A stretch of 33,128 nt of DNA from an uncultured bacterium (GTDB lineage Bacteria > Bacillota > Clostridia > Lachnospirales > Lachnospiraceae): assembly GCA_945828315.1 (NCBI GenBank), contig CALZQA010000024.1, forward strand, positions 1-33,128, written 5' to 3'. Numbering within the stretch: the stretch's first letter is position 1; each line of letters starts with the position of its first letter. The notes beneath the pieces were generated by a model, which searched no databases, was not told the origin of the DNA, and was given only the letters and a program-made list of their open reading frames with translations. The position numbers were made by a program, and so were the translations under genes. Shown in pieces: positions 1 to 7,559 of the stretch.

Positions 1-714
1 GGCCACCGTACCGGGATTTCGGAAAATATCAGCCGTCCTGCCATAGCCGGTCTGTGTCCCGTTTTGCAGTATCAGCATATTGCTGCAAAAACGATAGATC
101 TCATCCCTGCTGTGGGCAACCATCAAGATGTCCTTGTCATAACTTCCCAGAAGCTCCAGCAATTCCAGCTGCAGACGCTCCTTCAGATAAGCATCCAGAG
201 CAGAAAAAGGTTCATCCAGCATCAACACTTCCGGCTCCGATGCGAGAATGCGTGCCAGGGCAGCTCTCTGCTGCTGACCGCCGGACAGTTTCCCCGGATA
301 ACTGTTTTTGATATCCTCGATATGAACCAGCTTCATGTAATACGCCGTTCTTTTTTCTTCTTCCTCCTTCGGGAGCTTTTGGCCTTTGCTCAGATTTGAA
401 TAATGGATCGCCGTTATGATATTCTGCTCTACCGTCATATCAGGAAAAAGCGCATAATCCTGAAACAGATAGCCCACCCGACGCTCCTGTACCCGGACAT
501 TGATCTTCTTTTCCGAATCGAATAATACCCTGCCATTTAAAACGATACGCCCCCAGTCCGGTGTTTCAATCCCTGCGATACACTTTAACGTCATGCTCTT
601 TCCGCACCCGGATGCCCCCAGAATGCCGGTGATGCCATCCGAACTGTCAGTGTCAAAAGACACTTTCAGTACCATATCCTTCAACTGTTTTTCAATATCC
701 ACCGCCAGGCTCAT
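1..714 (-). CDS. modC: Molybdate ABC transporter ATP-binding protein ModC (3' end beyond window)
   Basis: This is the ATPase of the molybdate importer; it hydrolyses ATP on the cytoplasmic face of ModB. The frame stays open from the ATG at 714 to the window edge, giving 238 residues with the C-terminus missing. Visible motifs are Walker A GASGCGKS near residues 33-40, a Q-loop (YLFQDYALFP), the signature LSGGQQQR and Walker B VLMLDEPFSALD, followed by the switch histidine (MVAHSRDE). The start overlaps the modB stop as ATGA, so the two are translationally coupled. Family members run from about 210 to 350 residues, the longer ones with a TOBE domain; which form this is cannot be seen here. A tungstate or sulfate importer ATPase is possible from this gene alone, but the Moco genes alongside favour molybdate. 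Confidence 0.93.
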   Translation of the reverse strand, partial: MSLAVDIEKQLKDMVLKVSFDTDSSDGITGILGASGCGKSMTLKCIAGIETPDWGRIVLNGRVLFDSEKKINVRVQERRVGYLFQDYALFPDMTVEQNIITAIHYSNLSKGQKLPKEEEEKRTAYYMKLVHIEDIKNSYPGKLSGGQQQRAALARILASEPEVLMLDEPFSALDAYLKERLQLELLELLGSYDKDILMVAHSRDEIYRFCSNMLILQNGTQTGYGRTADIFRNPGTVA

Positions 715-1370
715 ACCGATTTCCGTCCTTTCAGATTCATGCCTGCCACAATAAGCAAAGATACTGCTACAATAACCGCCACATATTTTCCCGCTGTCTC
801 CATGTCTCCTGCTGCCACTTCGGAATAAATTGCCAGTGGAAGCGTCCGGGTTCTACCCGCGATATTGCCGGCCAGCATCACCGTTGCCCCAAATTCTCCC
901 AGGCCTCTGGTAAACGCCAGCACGCCGCCGGAGACAATGCCCGGTCTGGCTTGCGGAATAATGATCTTCCAGAAGATCGCCCGCTCACTCATTCCAAATG
1001 TCCTTCCTGCATAGATCAGATTCTGATTTACCTGCTCGATCGCTCCTCTTGCGGAGCGGTACATCAGTGGAAACGAGATCACCACGGCGGCAATCACCGT
1101 TGCTTTCCATGTAAACACGATCTTACACGAAAAAATCCGCTCCAAAAAGATTCCTATCGGTCTTTTTGAGCCGAATATATATAACAAAAAAAATCCCGCC
1201 ACAGTTGGTGGGAGAACCAGCGGAAGTGTCAAAATTCCATCGATCCACGCTTTCATCCGCTCGGAATGCAGGCTGACCACGATACGGGCAGCCCACAATC
1301 CAAGGACAAATGTAAAGGCCATTGAGACAGTTGCTGTTTTTAAAGATATCAGAACCGGATTCCAATCCAT
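711..1370 (-). CDS. modB: Molybdate ABC transporter permease ModB
   Basis: This 219-residue inner-membrane permease forms the molybdate channel with ModA and ModC. It has about five hydrophobic segments, beginning with a helix at residues 10-32, and the ABC-permease EAA-type loop around residues 125-165, where the sequence reads GMSERAIFWKIIIPQARPG and then GLGEFGATVMLAG. That second stretch is typical of ModB/CysT-type permeases. Length matches the family (about 220). A ribosome-binding site AGGAGG lies just before the ATG. The gene sits 29 bp after modA and overlaps modC by 4 bp. Confidence 0.93.
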   Translation of the reverse strand: MDWNPVLISLKTATVSMAFTFVLGLWAARIVVSLHSERMKAWIDGILTLPLVLPPTVAGFFLLYIFGSKRPIGIFLERIFSCKIVFTWKATVIAAVVISFPLMYRSARGAIEQVNQNLIYAGRTFGMSERAIFWKIIIPQARPGIVSGGVLAFTRGLGEFGATVMLAGNIAGRTRTLPLAIYSEVAAGDMETAGKYVAVIVAVSLLIVAGMNLKGRKSV

Positions 1371-1399
1371 TACAAATACCTCCTGTATCTATCGGCCTT

Positions 1400-2230
1400 T
1401 TAGTGATTCATTGTAAAACCGGCAGCTTCAAATACTGTGGCTGCTTCCTCTGTCTGAAGGAAATTCAAAAATGCCTGTGATGCCTCCGGGTTCTGTGATT
1501 CCGCCAGCATTGCTACCGGATAGATAACTTCCTGGCAGCTTCCCTCCGGTGCCTCTGCCACAACGCTGACCTGATCTGCGATCGATGCCGCGTCCGTCGC
1601 ATACACGATGCCTACCTCTGCACTGGACGCCGCAACCCAGTTTAACACCTCTGTCACATTCGTGCCGAGGCTTAATTTGCTCTCTACCTGATCCCAGAGT
1701 CCGAGATTTGTCAACGCCTCCTGTGCGTACTGTCCTGCGGGAACACTTTCCGAATCACCGATGGCGATCATATCTGCATTTACGATCTCTTCAAAACTTG
1801 AAAAACTGTCCTCGTTTCCTGCCGGTACGATCATGACGATTTTATTCTCCAGCAATTCAACCATCGTATCATCTGCGATCATTCCTTCTTCACTTAAGGC
1901 TGTCATCTGCTTTGTAGCTGCTGAAAAGAAAACATCAACCGGTGCTCCCTCTTCGATCTGCGTCTGCAGCTTTCCGGAGCTGTCGTAGCTTCCCTCGATC
2001 ACCACATCCGGATACTGCTCGTTGAACATCGGGATCAGCTCCTCCGTAAATACTTTTTCCAGACTGGCTGCTGCCGCGAGTGTCAACGTACCGCCGACTG
2101 CTTCCGTTTCCGCCTCAACATCTGCCTCCTGCGGAGCTTCCTTCTCTGCCCCTGACGATCCGCAGGCTGCCAGACCGAGTGCAGCGGACATCGCCAGAAT
2201 TACTGCACTGATCTTTTTGATCTTTACCAT
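1400..2230 (-). CDS. modA: Molybdate-binding lipoprotein ModA
   Basis: This is the extracytoplasmic substrate-binding protein of the molybdate importer, about 276 residues. It has a basic start (MVKIKKISA), a hydrophobic core and a lipobox LAAC, so it is probably lipid-anchored through that Cys, then an acidic Ala/Glu linker. The mature part begins TLTLAAAASLEKVF and contains YDSSGKLQTQIEEGAPVDVFFSA in two overlapping blocks, typical of ModA oxyanion-binding proteins. The start at 2230 is preferred over an upstream ATG at 2266, because a purine-rich GGAGGAGAGG precedes it and the longer form would put charged residues before the signal peptide and overlap mogA. Specificity for molybdate rather than tungstate is inferred from context. 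Confidence 0.93.
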   Translation of the reverse strand: MVKIKKISAVILAMSAALGLAACGSSGAEKEAPQEADVEAETEAVGGTLTLAAAASLEKVFTEELIPMFNEQYPDVVIEGSYDSSGKLQTQIEEGAPVDVFFSAATKQMTALSEEGMIADDTMVELLENKIVMIVPAGNEDSFSSFEEIVNADMIAIGDSESVPAGQYAQEALTNLGLWDQVESKLSLGTNVTEVLNWVAASSAEVGIVYATDAASIADQVSVVAEAPEGSCQEVIYPVAMLAESQNPEASQAFLNFLQTEEAATVFEAAGFTMNH

Positions 2231-2250
2231 TTTTCTTTTCCTCTCCTCCG

Positions 2251-2742
2251 TTATTTTTCCGCACAATTATGAGCGGTTCCTTTTAAAATATCCAATCCGT
2301 GTTTTAACGGGTCTATGATATACTCCAGACATTCCCGTACCGCTTTCGGGCTGCCCGGCAGATTTACGATCAACGCCTCCTTGCGGATCCCGGATACACC
2401 CCGTGAGAGCATCCCTCGCGGCGTGATCTGCAGGGAACGGTATCTCATCGCTTCCGAGATCCCGTTGGCATTGCGCTCTATAGCTTTTAACGTCGCCTCC
2501 GGTGTATGATCTCTCTTTGAAAAACCCGTGCCTCCGGTAGTCAGGATCAGATCGGCCCGGTCTTCATCGCACAGCTTACAGAGAAGCTGCGTCAACGCAT
2601 CTTCGTCATCCGGAAGGATCGTTGTAAATACTGCTTCGAAGCCGTTATTTTCGGCAATCTCCACGATCACCTTACCACTCTCGTCGATCCGCTCTCCCTT
2701 TGATGCGGTATCGCTCAATGTAATGACTGCTATACGATACAT
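2251..2742 (-). CDS. mogA: Molybdopterin adenylyltransferase (MogA/MoaB family)
   Basis: A 163-residue cytoplasmic enzyme that adenylates molybdopterin before molybdate insertion. The MoCF-biosynthesis fold is shown by the N-terminal IAVITLSDTASKGER, the nucleotide-binding ILTTGGTGFSKRDHTPEA and the C-terminal ALIVNLPGSPKAVREC. Length is typical for MogA/MoaB (about 160-195). The start overlaps the end of the MOSC gene by 13 bp and has a strong GGAGGGAG ribosome site. MoaB of E. coli belongs to the same fold and has unclear activity, so the exact reaction is inferred from family and operon. Confidence 0.9.
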   Translation of the reverse strand: MYRIAVITLSDTASKGERIDESGKVIVEIAENNGFEAVFTTILPDDEDALTQLLCKLCDEDRADLILTTGGTGFSKRDHTPEATLKAIERNANGISEAMRYRSLQITPRGMLSRGVSGIRKEALIVNLPGSPKAVRECLEYIIDPLKHGLDILKGTAHNCAEK

Positions 2743-3185
2743 GATGTTTCTCCCTCCTCAATGATGTCAAAGCGATCTCCCTCCGAGACCGTTCCACCAT
2801 GCAGAACTCTCGTAAAAACGCCGTTTTTCGGCATGATACACTCTCCCATTTTCTGAAAGATCTCACAGCCATGATGACATTCTTTTCCAACCTGTGTCAG
2901 TTCCAGTACCGCGTCATTGCACCGAAACCGTGTTCCCACCGGCAAGGTGGCAAGATCCAGTCCGCTGATCACCAGATTCTCTCCGAATGCCCCGTCGGTA
3001 ACATCTGCCCCCCGGTCATTAAATTCCCGAATCTTCTCATAGGACAACAGAGACACCTGCCTGTGCCATTTTCCCGCATGGGCATCCCCCTCGATCCCCC
3101 AGTCCTCGATCAGTCTGGCAGTATGAATATTCGTTTTCTGAAAACCTCGCTTTTCGCTGATGCATACAGCGATCACCTTTCCCAT
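2730..3185 (-). CDS. MOSC domain protein
   Basis: A stand-alone MOSC domain of 151 residues. MOSC domains are found at the C-terminus of Moco sulfurases and in YiiM/mARC proteins, and handle sulfur or Moco ligands. Typical features are WGIEGDAHAGKWHRQVSLLS near residues 25-45, GAFGENLVISGLDLATLPVG, and LTQVGKECHHGCEIF with two cysteines, the second of the sort proposed to carry sulfur. The ATG at 3185 is chosen over the longer frame, which would run back through the end of moaA; MGKVIAVCIS fits the family start. The start is 1-2 bp from the moaA stop. In this operon it plausibly sulfurates or binds Moco; that is inference. Confidence 0.88.
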   Translation of the reverse strand: MGKVIAVCISEKRGFQKTNIHTARLIEDWGIEGDAHAGKWHRQVSLLSYEKIREFNDRGADVTDGAFGENLVISGLDLATLPVGTRFRCNDAVLELTQVGKECHHGCEIFQKMGECIMPKNGVFTRVLHGGTVSEGDRFDIIEEGETSCIV

Positions 3186-3186
3186 G

Positions 3187-4164
3187 TCAACCTCCGATCT
3201 GCGACATATAATGCTGCTCCGGATTCGTTTCTCCGGCTTTCTCCGTAAAATGATGGCCTTGAGGTTTGCCAAAAACCTCCTCCCGAATGCTCCGCAACAG
3301 CTGCTCGTCATCCGCTCCGTTCCGCAGCATGTTCTTTAGATCAACATCCGCTTCATATTGAAGACAGGTCTTTAAATATCCATCCGCAGTCAGCCGGATC
3401 CGGTTGCATTCACTGCAGAATTTATGGGATATGGCACTGATAAATCCGATATTCCCCTGAAATCCCTGAATATGATAATAATGCGCAGGTCCGTTTCCAA
3501 GGGCTTGTCCACAGGGTGTCATTTTTCCATATGCGCACTCCAGCCTTTGGATCAGCTCCGCTTCCCTGATTCCCTCCGACTGTTTCCCGAGACCGATGGG
3601 CATCATCTCGATAAAACGCACATTCAGCCTTTGATCCTTTGCCAGTCCTGCGATGGCAAGGGCATCATCCACATGATCTGCCACGGGCACACAATTGATC
3701 TTCACGTTCAGCTCCGGAAATGTCAGTGCAAAACAAATGCCCGCCAGCACATGCTCCAGTTTGTCTCTGCGGGTGATCTCCCGAAAACGTTCCTGATCCA
3801 GTGTATCAAGGCTGATATTCACCCCATCAATGCCGGCCCGGACCAGTTCCGCCAGCTGTTCTGTCAACAGGATCCCATTGGTGGTCAGCGTGACGCTCTC
3901 CATTCCACAATCCGCCTTCAACATCCGCACCAGCTCCGCAATGTCTTTCCGGGTCAACGGCTCCCCGCCCGTCAGCTTCACCTTTCGGATGCCCAGTGCA
4001 GAAAAGATCCCGCACAGCCGCCGGATCTCCTCGTAGCTTAAGATCTCCTCGTGAGGCAGGCTATGGACGCCCTCTTCCGGCATGCAGTACACGCAGCGCA
4101 GATTGCAGCGATCAGTGACTGAGATGCGGATATAATCAATGCTTCTGTTCTGCGCATCCAGCAC
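3187..4164 (-). CDS. moaA: GTP 3',8-cyclase MoaA
   Basis: Radical-SAM enzyme that starts Moco synthesis by converting GTP to 3',8-cH2GTP. It has 325 residues. The N-terminal radical-SAM cluster is C20-C24-C27 (RCNLRCVYC), followed by TGGEPL for SAM binding. The second, substrate-binding 4Fe-4S cluster is C250, C253 and C267, in [19 protein letters not shown]. The protein ends in Gly-Gly, the C-terminal tail known to be needed for MoaA activity, so it looks complete and functional. It overlaps the end of moaC by 29 bp, indicating tight coupling with the enzyme for the next step. Confidence 0.97.
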   Translation of the reverse strand: MLDAQNRSIDYIRISVTDRCNLRCVYCMPEEGVHSLPHEEILSYEEIRRLCGIFSALGIRKVKLTGGEPLTRKDIAELVRMLKADCGMESVTLTTNGILLTEQLAELVRAGIDGVNISLDTLDQERFREITRRDKLEHVLAGICFALTFPELNVKINCVPVADHVDDALAIAGLAKDQRLNVRFIEMMPIGLGKQSEGIREAELIQRLECAYGKMTPCGQALGNGPAHYYHIQGFQGNIGFISAISHKFCSECNRIRLTADGYLKTCLQYEADVDLKNMLRNGADDEQLLRSIREEVFGKPQGHHFTEKAGETNPEQHYMSQIGG

Positions 4165-4624
4165 CGGACCTGCCCCCCTCCTTGTGCATCAGGTGTATGT
4201 CGAAGATCTCCATACTCCGATCCATTGCCTTACACATATCATAAATGGTCAACAATGCCGTACTCACTCCTGTCAAAGCCTCCATCTCTACACCGGTCTT
4301 TCCTGAGACCTTTACGGTACAGACTGCCTCGATGGTAAGCTCTTTTTCATATATATGGAAATCGATCGTACTCTTGTCCAGACATAGGGGATGGCACAGT
4401 GGGATCAGGTTTGGCGTCTGCTTTGTACCCATAATGCCTGCCACACGCGCAACTCCCAGAACATCTCCTTTTTTTGCCGTTCCATGGACGATCGCCTCCA
4501 TGACATCCGCATTGACCCGGATCTTGCCACCGGCAACGGCGATCCTGTCTGTGACACTCTTATCCGACACATCCACCATGACCGCATTTCCATGTTCATC
4601 AAAATGATTCAGTTCCGACACCAT
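4136..4624 (-). CDS. moaC: Cyclic pyranopterin monophosphate synthase MoaC
   Basis: Converts the MoaA product to cyclic pyranopterin monophosphate; about 162 residues, as usual for MoaC. Diagnostic segments are [31 protein letters not shown] and [20 protein letters not shown]. The start at 4624 is preferred because a GGGGGAAAG ribosome site lies just upstream and MSELNHFDE-type starts are typical; the frame is open further upstream but would overlap the moeA-like gene. The gene follows moeA by 13 bp. Confidence 0.96.
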   Translation of the reverse strand: MVSELNHFDEHGNAVMVDVSDKSVTDRIAVAGGKIRVNADVMEAIVHGTAKKGDVLGVARVAGIMGTKQTPNLIPLCHPLCLDKSTIDFHIYEKELTIEAVCTVKVSGKTGVEMEALTGVSTALLTIYDMCKAMDRSMEIFDIHLMHKEGGRSGAGCAEQKH

Positions 4625-4637
4625 TCTTTCCCCCGTT

Positions 4638-5663
4638 TCAGCTCCCGAATGAGCAGTTTGGATATCTGCACTCCTGACAGCCAAGGCAGAGCCCGCCATG
4701 ACCGAGTACAGACAGATCCTGTGCTTTGATCCTCGTACCGGTGACGATCCTCGGCAGTACAATATCAAAAACAGTCGTATCTGCATACATCACGCAGCCC
4801 GGCAATCCCATGACCGGAGTCCCGTCTTCAAAATACCCGAGCAAAAACATCGCACCCGGAAGAACCGGCGCTCCATAGGTGACGATATCCACCCCGGAGG
4901 CTTTGATCGCGCCAGGTGTTCTGTCATCAGGATCTACACTCATGCCTCCTGTACAGAGGATCATGTCCAACCCTTTCTTCTTCATTTCCAGGATCGTCTC
5001 TGTGATCTTTGCCCCATCATCGCCGGAATAGACATGCGCTTTCACCTCAACGCCATACTGCTTCAGCTTGTCTATGACCACATCCGAAAAGGTATCCTCT
5101 ATGATCCCCTTTAATACTTCATTTCCGGTAGTGATCAGTCCTGCCGTTTTCAGCTTGTAGGGCACCACCTCTACGATGGGTTCCTCGCCTGCACATCGTT
5201 TGGCTTCCTCCATCTTCTCCCTTTCGATGACCAGTGGGATGATCCTGGTCGCTGCCAGCTTCTCACCTTTTTTCACCGGAATATAAGAACGTCTGGTAGC
5301 GATCATCATATTGCCGAGGGAATTGACCGCCAGCAGCTTTTCCGCATTGACCTTAAGCATCCCGTCACATTCCGCCCGCAGTTCAATCTTCCCTTCCTTT
5401 GGCGCATTGGAAGATGTATTTCTGCCCAAGCAGATCTCCCTTAAATATTCCACCGCCTCATCCTCATGGAGCATATGCTCATTCTTTTCCCACACATACA
5501 GATGCTCTTTTCCCATGGATAACAGGACCGGGATGTCTTCCTCTGTCACGATATGTCCTTTGCGGAATCTGGCATCTTTCGTAACCCCCCGGATGATCTG
5601 TGTCATATCATGGCACAAAACCTGTCCCACTGCTTCCGTCGTCTTTACCAGCTTCACGTCCAT
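4638..5663 (-). CDS. Molybdopterin-binding MoeA-like protein with C-terminal Cys cluster
   Basis: First gene of the molybdenum operon, about 341 residues. The C-terminal half carries the MoCF fold: [32 protein letters not shown] and [22 protein letters not shown] (in parts), as in MoeA and CinA. The N-terminal region ([20 protein letters not shown], then [16 protein letters not shown]) resembles the MoeA N-terminus, but the protein is shorter than MoeA (about 410) and lacks an obvious domain IV. It ends in C326-x2-C329-x2-C332-x4-C337, a metal-ligand-like cluster just before the C-terminus. The role is probably molybdate insertion or Moco handling; the function of the Cys tail is unknown. The ATG at 5663 is chosen for its AAAGGGG ribosome site. 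Confidence 0.85.
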   Translation of the reverse strand: MDVKLVKTTEAVGQVLCHDMTQIIRGVTKDARFRKGHIVTEEDIPVLLSMGKEHLYVWEKNEHMLHEDEAVEYLREICLGRNTSSNAPKEGKIELRAECDGMLKVNAEKLLAVNSLGNMMIATRRSYIPVKKGEKLAATRIIPLVIEREKMEEAKRCAGEEPIVEVVPYKLKTAGLITTGNEVLKGIIEDTFSDVVIDKLKQYGVEVKAHVYSGDDGAKITETILEMKKKGLDMILCTGGMSVDPDDRTPGAIKASGVDIVTYGAPVLPGAMFLLGYFEDGTPVMGLPGCVMYADTTVFDIVLPRIVTGTRIKAQDLSVLGHGGLCLGCQECRYPNCSFGS

Positions 5664-5698
5664 ACCCCTTTCTCTTCGCGTCTGCATCCGGATCGCAA

Positions 5699-5742
5699 AA
5701 AATCCGCTATACCAAAGTCTTCTCCTTAGTATAGCGGATTTT
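5699..5742. promoter_or_regulatory. Perfect 14-bp dyad over the Mo-operon promoter (operator candidate)
   Basis: AAAATCCGCTATAC (5699-5712) and its exact complement GTATAGCGGATTTT (5729-5742) flank a 16-bp spacer. Read on the minus strand, the second arm runs into six T, so it would also act as an intrinsic terminator for transcripts entering from upstream. Transcripts from the promoter described here start inside the spacer and contain only one arm, so for the operon itself the dyad can act only as a DNA site. CGCTATA half-sites recall ModE sites, but the spacing is longer; the regulator is unknown. Confidence 0.6.
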
Positions 5743-5756
5743 CGGTTAAATTACAA
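5728..5756 (-). promoter_or_regulatory. Sigma-A promoter of the molybdenum operon
   Basis: On the minus strand TTGTAA (5756-5751) is followed after 17 bp by TATACT (5733-5728). The predicted start, near 5721, leaves a leader of about 58 nt before moeA. The -10 box is inside the upstream arm of a long dyad (5699-5742), so a bound regulator there would block the promoter. Confidence 0.72.
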
Positions 5757-6040
5757 CGAATCGTTCAGCGTCTTATTCTATGACTTTTTGCGAATCCTTT
5801 GCCGCTGCGAAAGAGGCATGCGTCATTGATGTGCAATTTTATAACAGGGATGGACGTCTCTTTTTACAGGTGGAAAACCCCTGCAGGGATGACATTCCAT
5901 TTGAAAATGGAATTCCGGTATCCAATGAACCGGGTCACGGCATTGGCGTGCAGAGCATCTGTGCCATCGTCGAACGCTACGGTGGCCTGTATACGTTTCT
6001 GGTTCAGAATCATCATTTTATCCTGCGCCTGTCGATTTAA
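5750..6040 (+). pseudogene. Orphan C-terminal fragment of a GHKL sensor histidine kinase
   Basis: The only recognisable coding remnant between the molybdenum operon and rpsR. The frame from an ATG at 5780 gives 86 residues matching the end of an AgrC/GHKL ATPase domain: a beta-hairpin (VQFYNRDGRLFLQVEN), the G-box GHGIGVQSICAIVERYGG, and a final strand. The N-box (NxxxNAxEA) and everything before it are missing, there is no ribosome-binding site before the ATG, and an in-frame stop lies near 5747. I read it as a gene remnant rather than a working protein. It is on the opposite strand to its neighbours and stops just before the rpsR terminator. Confidence 0.7.
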
Positions 6041-6063
6041 TATATATTTGGTTCAATTTGTAC

Positions 6064-6099
6064 AAAAAAGGACCTCTGCCATATGCAGAAGTCCTTTTT
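6064..6099. terminator. Bidirectional intrinsic terminator after rpsR
   Basis: A-rich arm AAAAAGGAC, then TCTGC, loop CATAT, GCAGA and GTCCTTTTT, with one C/A mismatch. It has a T-run on either strand. It lies 10 bp beyond the rpsR stop on the minus strand and also ends the plus-strand kinase fragment. Confidence 0.85.
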
Positions 6100-6108
6100 A
6101 ACCTCATC

Positions 6109-6369
6109 TTAGTCCTGAACGTAGGGCATCAATGCTACGTGACGTGCTCTCTTGATGGCAACGGTCAGTGCACGCTGATGCTTTGCACAGTTTCCAGTGA
6201 TTCTTCTGGGAAGGATCTTACCTCTCTCAGAGATATATCTCTTTAACTTGTTGGTATCCTTGTAATCAATTACATTATCTTTTCCACAGAATACACATAC
6301 TTTTTTTCTTCTGTGCATCGGGCGTCTCTTTGCGGGAGCGCCGTCTCTGTCACTCTTATTGTAAGGCAT
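6109..6369 (-). CDS. rpsR: 30S ribosomal protein S18
   Basis: An 86-residue S18 of the small-subunit platform, which pairs with S6 on 16S rRNA. The core is clear: [21 protein letters not shown], then [22 protein letters not shown]. The N-terminal extension [15 protein letters not shown] has a CxxC, and a further Cys-x2-His follows, so this is the zinc-binding form rather than the cysteine-free form. A strong AGGAGG site precedes the ATG. It is the last gene of the rpsF-ssb-rpsR operon. Confidence 0.98.
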   Translation of the reverse strand: MPYNKSDRDGAPAKRRPMHRRKKVCVFCGKDNVIDYKDTNKLKRYISERGKILPRRITGNCAKHQRALTVAIKRARHVALMPYVQD

Positions 6370-6426
6370 AGCTCTCTACCTCCTGTTTTGATTCATCTTG
6401 AACATGAACAGTTCAAGAAGCTTGTT

Positions 6427-6876
6427 TTAGTTAAACGGTAATTCTTCATCAATACCTTCGGGGATATTCATGAAGCCGTCACCTGCATCACTGGGTGACG
6501 GTCTGTCAGCAGGAGCAAATCCACCACCGCCATTGTTCTGGCTGGCATTCTTGCTCTCAGCAAACTCCTGGTCCTCCACAACGACATCAGTCGTATATAC
6601 ACGCTGACCATCCTTGTTTGTATAAGAGCCTGTCTGAATTCTTCCCGTCACAACTACCTTTGTTCCCTTGCGGAAATACTTCTCTGCAAACTCACCGGAA
6701 CGACCGAATGCAACACACTGAATAAAATCAGCGGTCTGCTCTCCGTTCTGATTGCTGCGACTCTGGCGTCGGTCTACTGCTAACGTATATCTTGCAACTG
6801 CTGTTGCGTTCTCTCCCTGAGAGTAACGAACCTCAGGATCACGGGTCAGACGACCCATCAAAATAACCTTATTCAT
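6427..6876 (-). CDS. ssb: Single-stranded DNA-binding protein
   Basis: A 149-residue SSB with the OB-fold start MNKVILMGRLTRDPEVRYSQ and the typical FIQCVAFGRSGEFAEKYFRKG. A Gly/Asn/Pro-rich linker from about residue 112 leads to an acidic tail ending DEELPFN. The usual tail ends in PF, so here one extra Asn follows the partner-docking Phe. The position between rpsF and rpsR is the classic firmicute arrangement and identifies it as the main SSB. Confidence 0.97.
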   Translation of the reverse strand: MNKVILMGRLTRDPEVRYSQGENATAVARYTLAVDRRQSRSNQNGEQTADFIQCVAFGRSGEFAEKYFRKGTKVVVTGRIQTGSYTNKDGQRVYTTDVVVEDQEFAESKNASQNNGGGGFAPADRPSPSDAGDGFMNIPEGIDEELPFN

Positions 6877-6890
6877 TCGGTTCTCCTATT

Positions 6891-7181
6891 CTATTTCTCG
6901 TCAGTTCTAACACACAAGAAACGAAGAACGTTGTCCATGATGCGGACGTTGCTTTCAATCTCTGCCGGAGCAGTAGCCTCTGCATCAAAGTGAATGAAGT
7001 AGTAGAAGCCTTCGCTCATCTTCTGGATGTCATAAGCTAACTTCTTCTTGCCCCAATCCTCAACATCAGTAATAGTTCCGCCTGCGCGAGTGATGTACTC
7101 TTTCGCCTTCTCCACAGTAGCGGTTCTGACTTCGTCTTCGATCTTGGCATTCACAATGAGTGCTAATTCATAATTGTGCAT
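6891..7181 (-). CDS. rpsF: 30S ribosomal protein S6
   Basis: A 96-residue S6 that partners S18. It begins MHNYELALIVNAKIED and has YITRAGGTITDVEDWGKKKLAYDIQK and FYYFIHFDAEA typical of the family. The ATG at 7181 is chosen over a longer open frame, because AAAAGGAGG lies just upstream and S6 is normally about 95 residues. It heads the rpsF-ssb-rpsR operon, with a promoter about 80 bp upstream. Confidence 0.97.
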   Translation of the reverse strand: MHNYELALIVNAKIEDEVRTATVEKAKEYITRAGGTITDVEDWGKKKLAYDIQKMSEGFYYFIHFDAEATAPAEIESNVRIMDNVLRFLCVRTDEK

Positions 7182-7206
7182 CGTTTTTACCTCCTTTTGG
7201 TCTCTG

Positions 7207-7237
7207 GCCCACTCTCCTCTTAATCCTTGGAGTGAGC
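7207..7237 (-). promoter_or_regulatory. Hairpin in the rpsF leader
   Basis: In the minus-strand leader, GCTCACTC pairs with GAGTGGGC (one G-U pair) around a 15-nt loop, just upstream of the rpsF ribosome site. Firmicute rpsF leaders often bind the S6:S18 complex for feedback control. I see the stem but cannot confirm the conserved bulge sequence, so this role is tentative. Confidence 0.35.
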
Positions 7238-7262
7238 AAGGAAACATAGTTCACGAGTAGGT

Positions 7263-7291
7263 ATTTTATCATGTTTTCTCCTGTTTTGCAA
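7263..7291 (-). promoter_or_regulatory. Promoter of rpsF-ssb-rpsR
   Basis: TTGCAA (7291-7286), 17-bp spacer, TAAAAT (7268-7263) on the minus strand. The predicted transcript start near 7256 gives a leader of about 75 nt containing the hairpin at 7207-7237. Confidence 0.65.
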
Positions 7292-7374
7292 GGGTTTTCT
7301 ACAAAAATTTGCAAATACACCGAACCTCCACGATACCACCTGCTGTTTTCCCTAAAAAGGTATAATACCAACTG

Positions 7375-7557
7375 CTACTCCGCATTTTTCAGCGCTTTGG
7401 TGTTCTTCTCCACGAGCTTACGCGCGATCATGATCTGATGCCCGCAGCCCTGACACTCCAAGCGAAAATCCGCGCCCACGCGCAGGATCTTCCAGTCATG
7501 GCTGCCGCACGGATGCCCTTTCTTTAATGTAACGATATCTCCTACTTGATAATCCAT
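7375..7557 (-). CDS. DUF951 small protein (YyzM-like)
   Basis: A 60-residue protein of the DUF951 family: start MDYQVGDIVTLKKGHPCGSH, then WKILRVGADFRLECQGCGHQ, with three cysteines of which CxxC is likely a metal site. The function is not known. In Bacillus the homologous yyzM is close to rpsF, so its location here is conserved. It follows the sirtuin stop by 2 bp, with a GAGG site inside the sirtuin end. Confidence 0.85.
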   Translation of the reverse strand: MDYQVGDIVTLKKGHPCGSHDWKILRVGADFRLECQGCGHQIMIARKLVEKNTKALKNAE

Positions 7558-7559
7558 GG

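Noticed and set aside
64-399. Plus-strand open frame opposite modC
   Set aside because: It is a shadow of the modC frame, which has all ABC ATPase motifs.
3187-3311. Longer start for the MOSC protein
   Set aside because: The extra 42 codons run antiphase through the end of moaA; the start at 3185 matches the MOSC family.
5699-5742. Moco riboswitch or leader attenuator for moeA
   Set aside because: The promoter -10 lies in the dyad, so the operon's own RNA lacks the upstream arm, and the leader is too short for a Moco riboswitch.
7168-7371. Minus-strand 67-codon frame upstream of rpsF
   Set aside because: It covers the promoter and leader of rpsF and has no family features.
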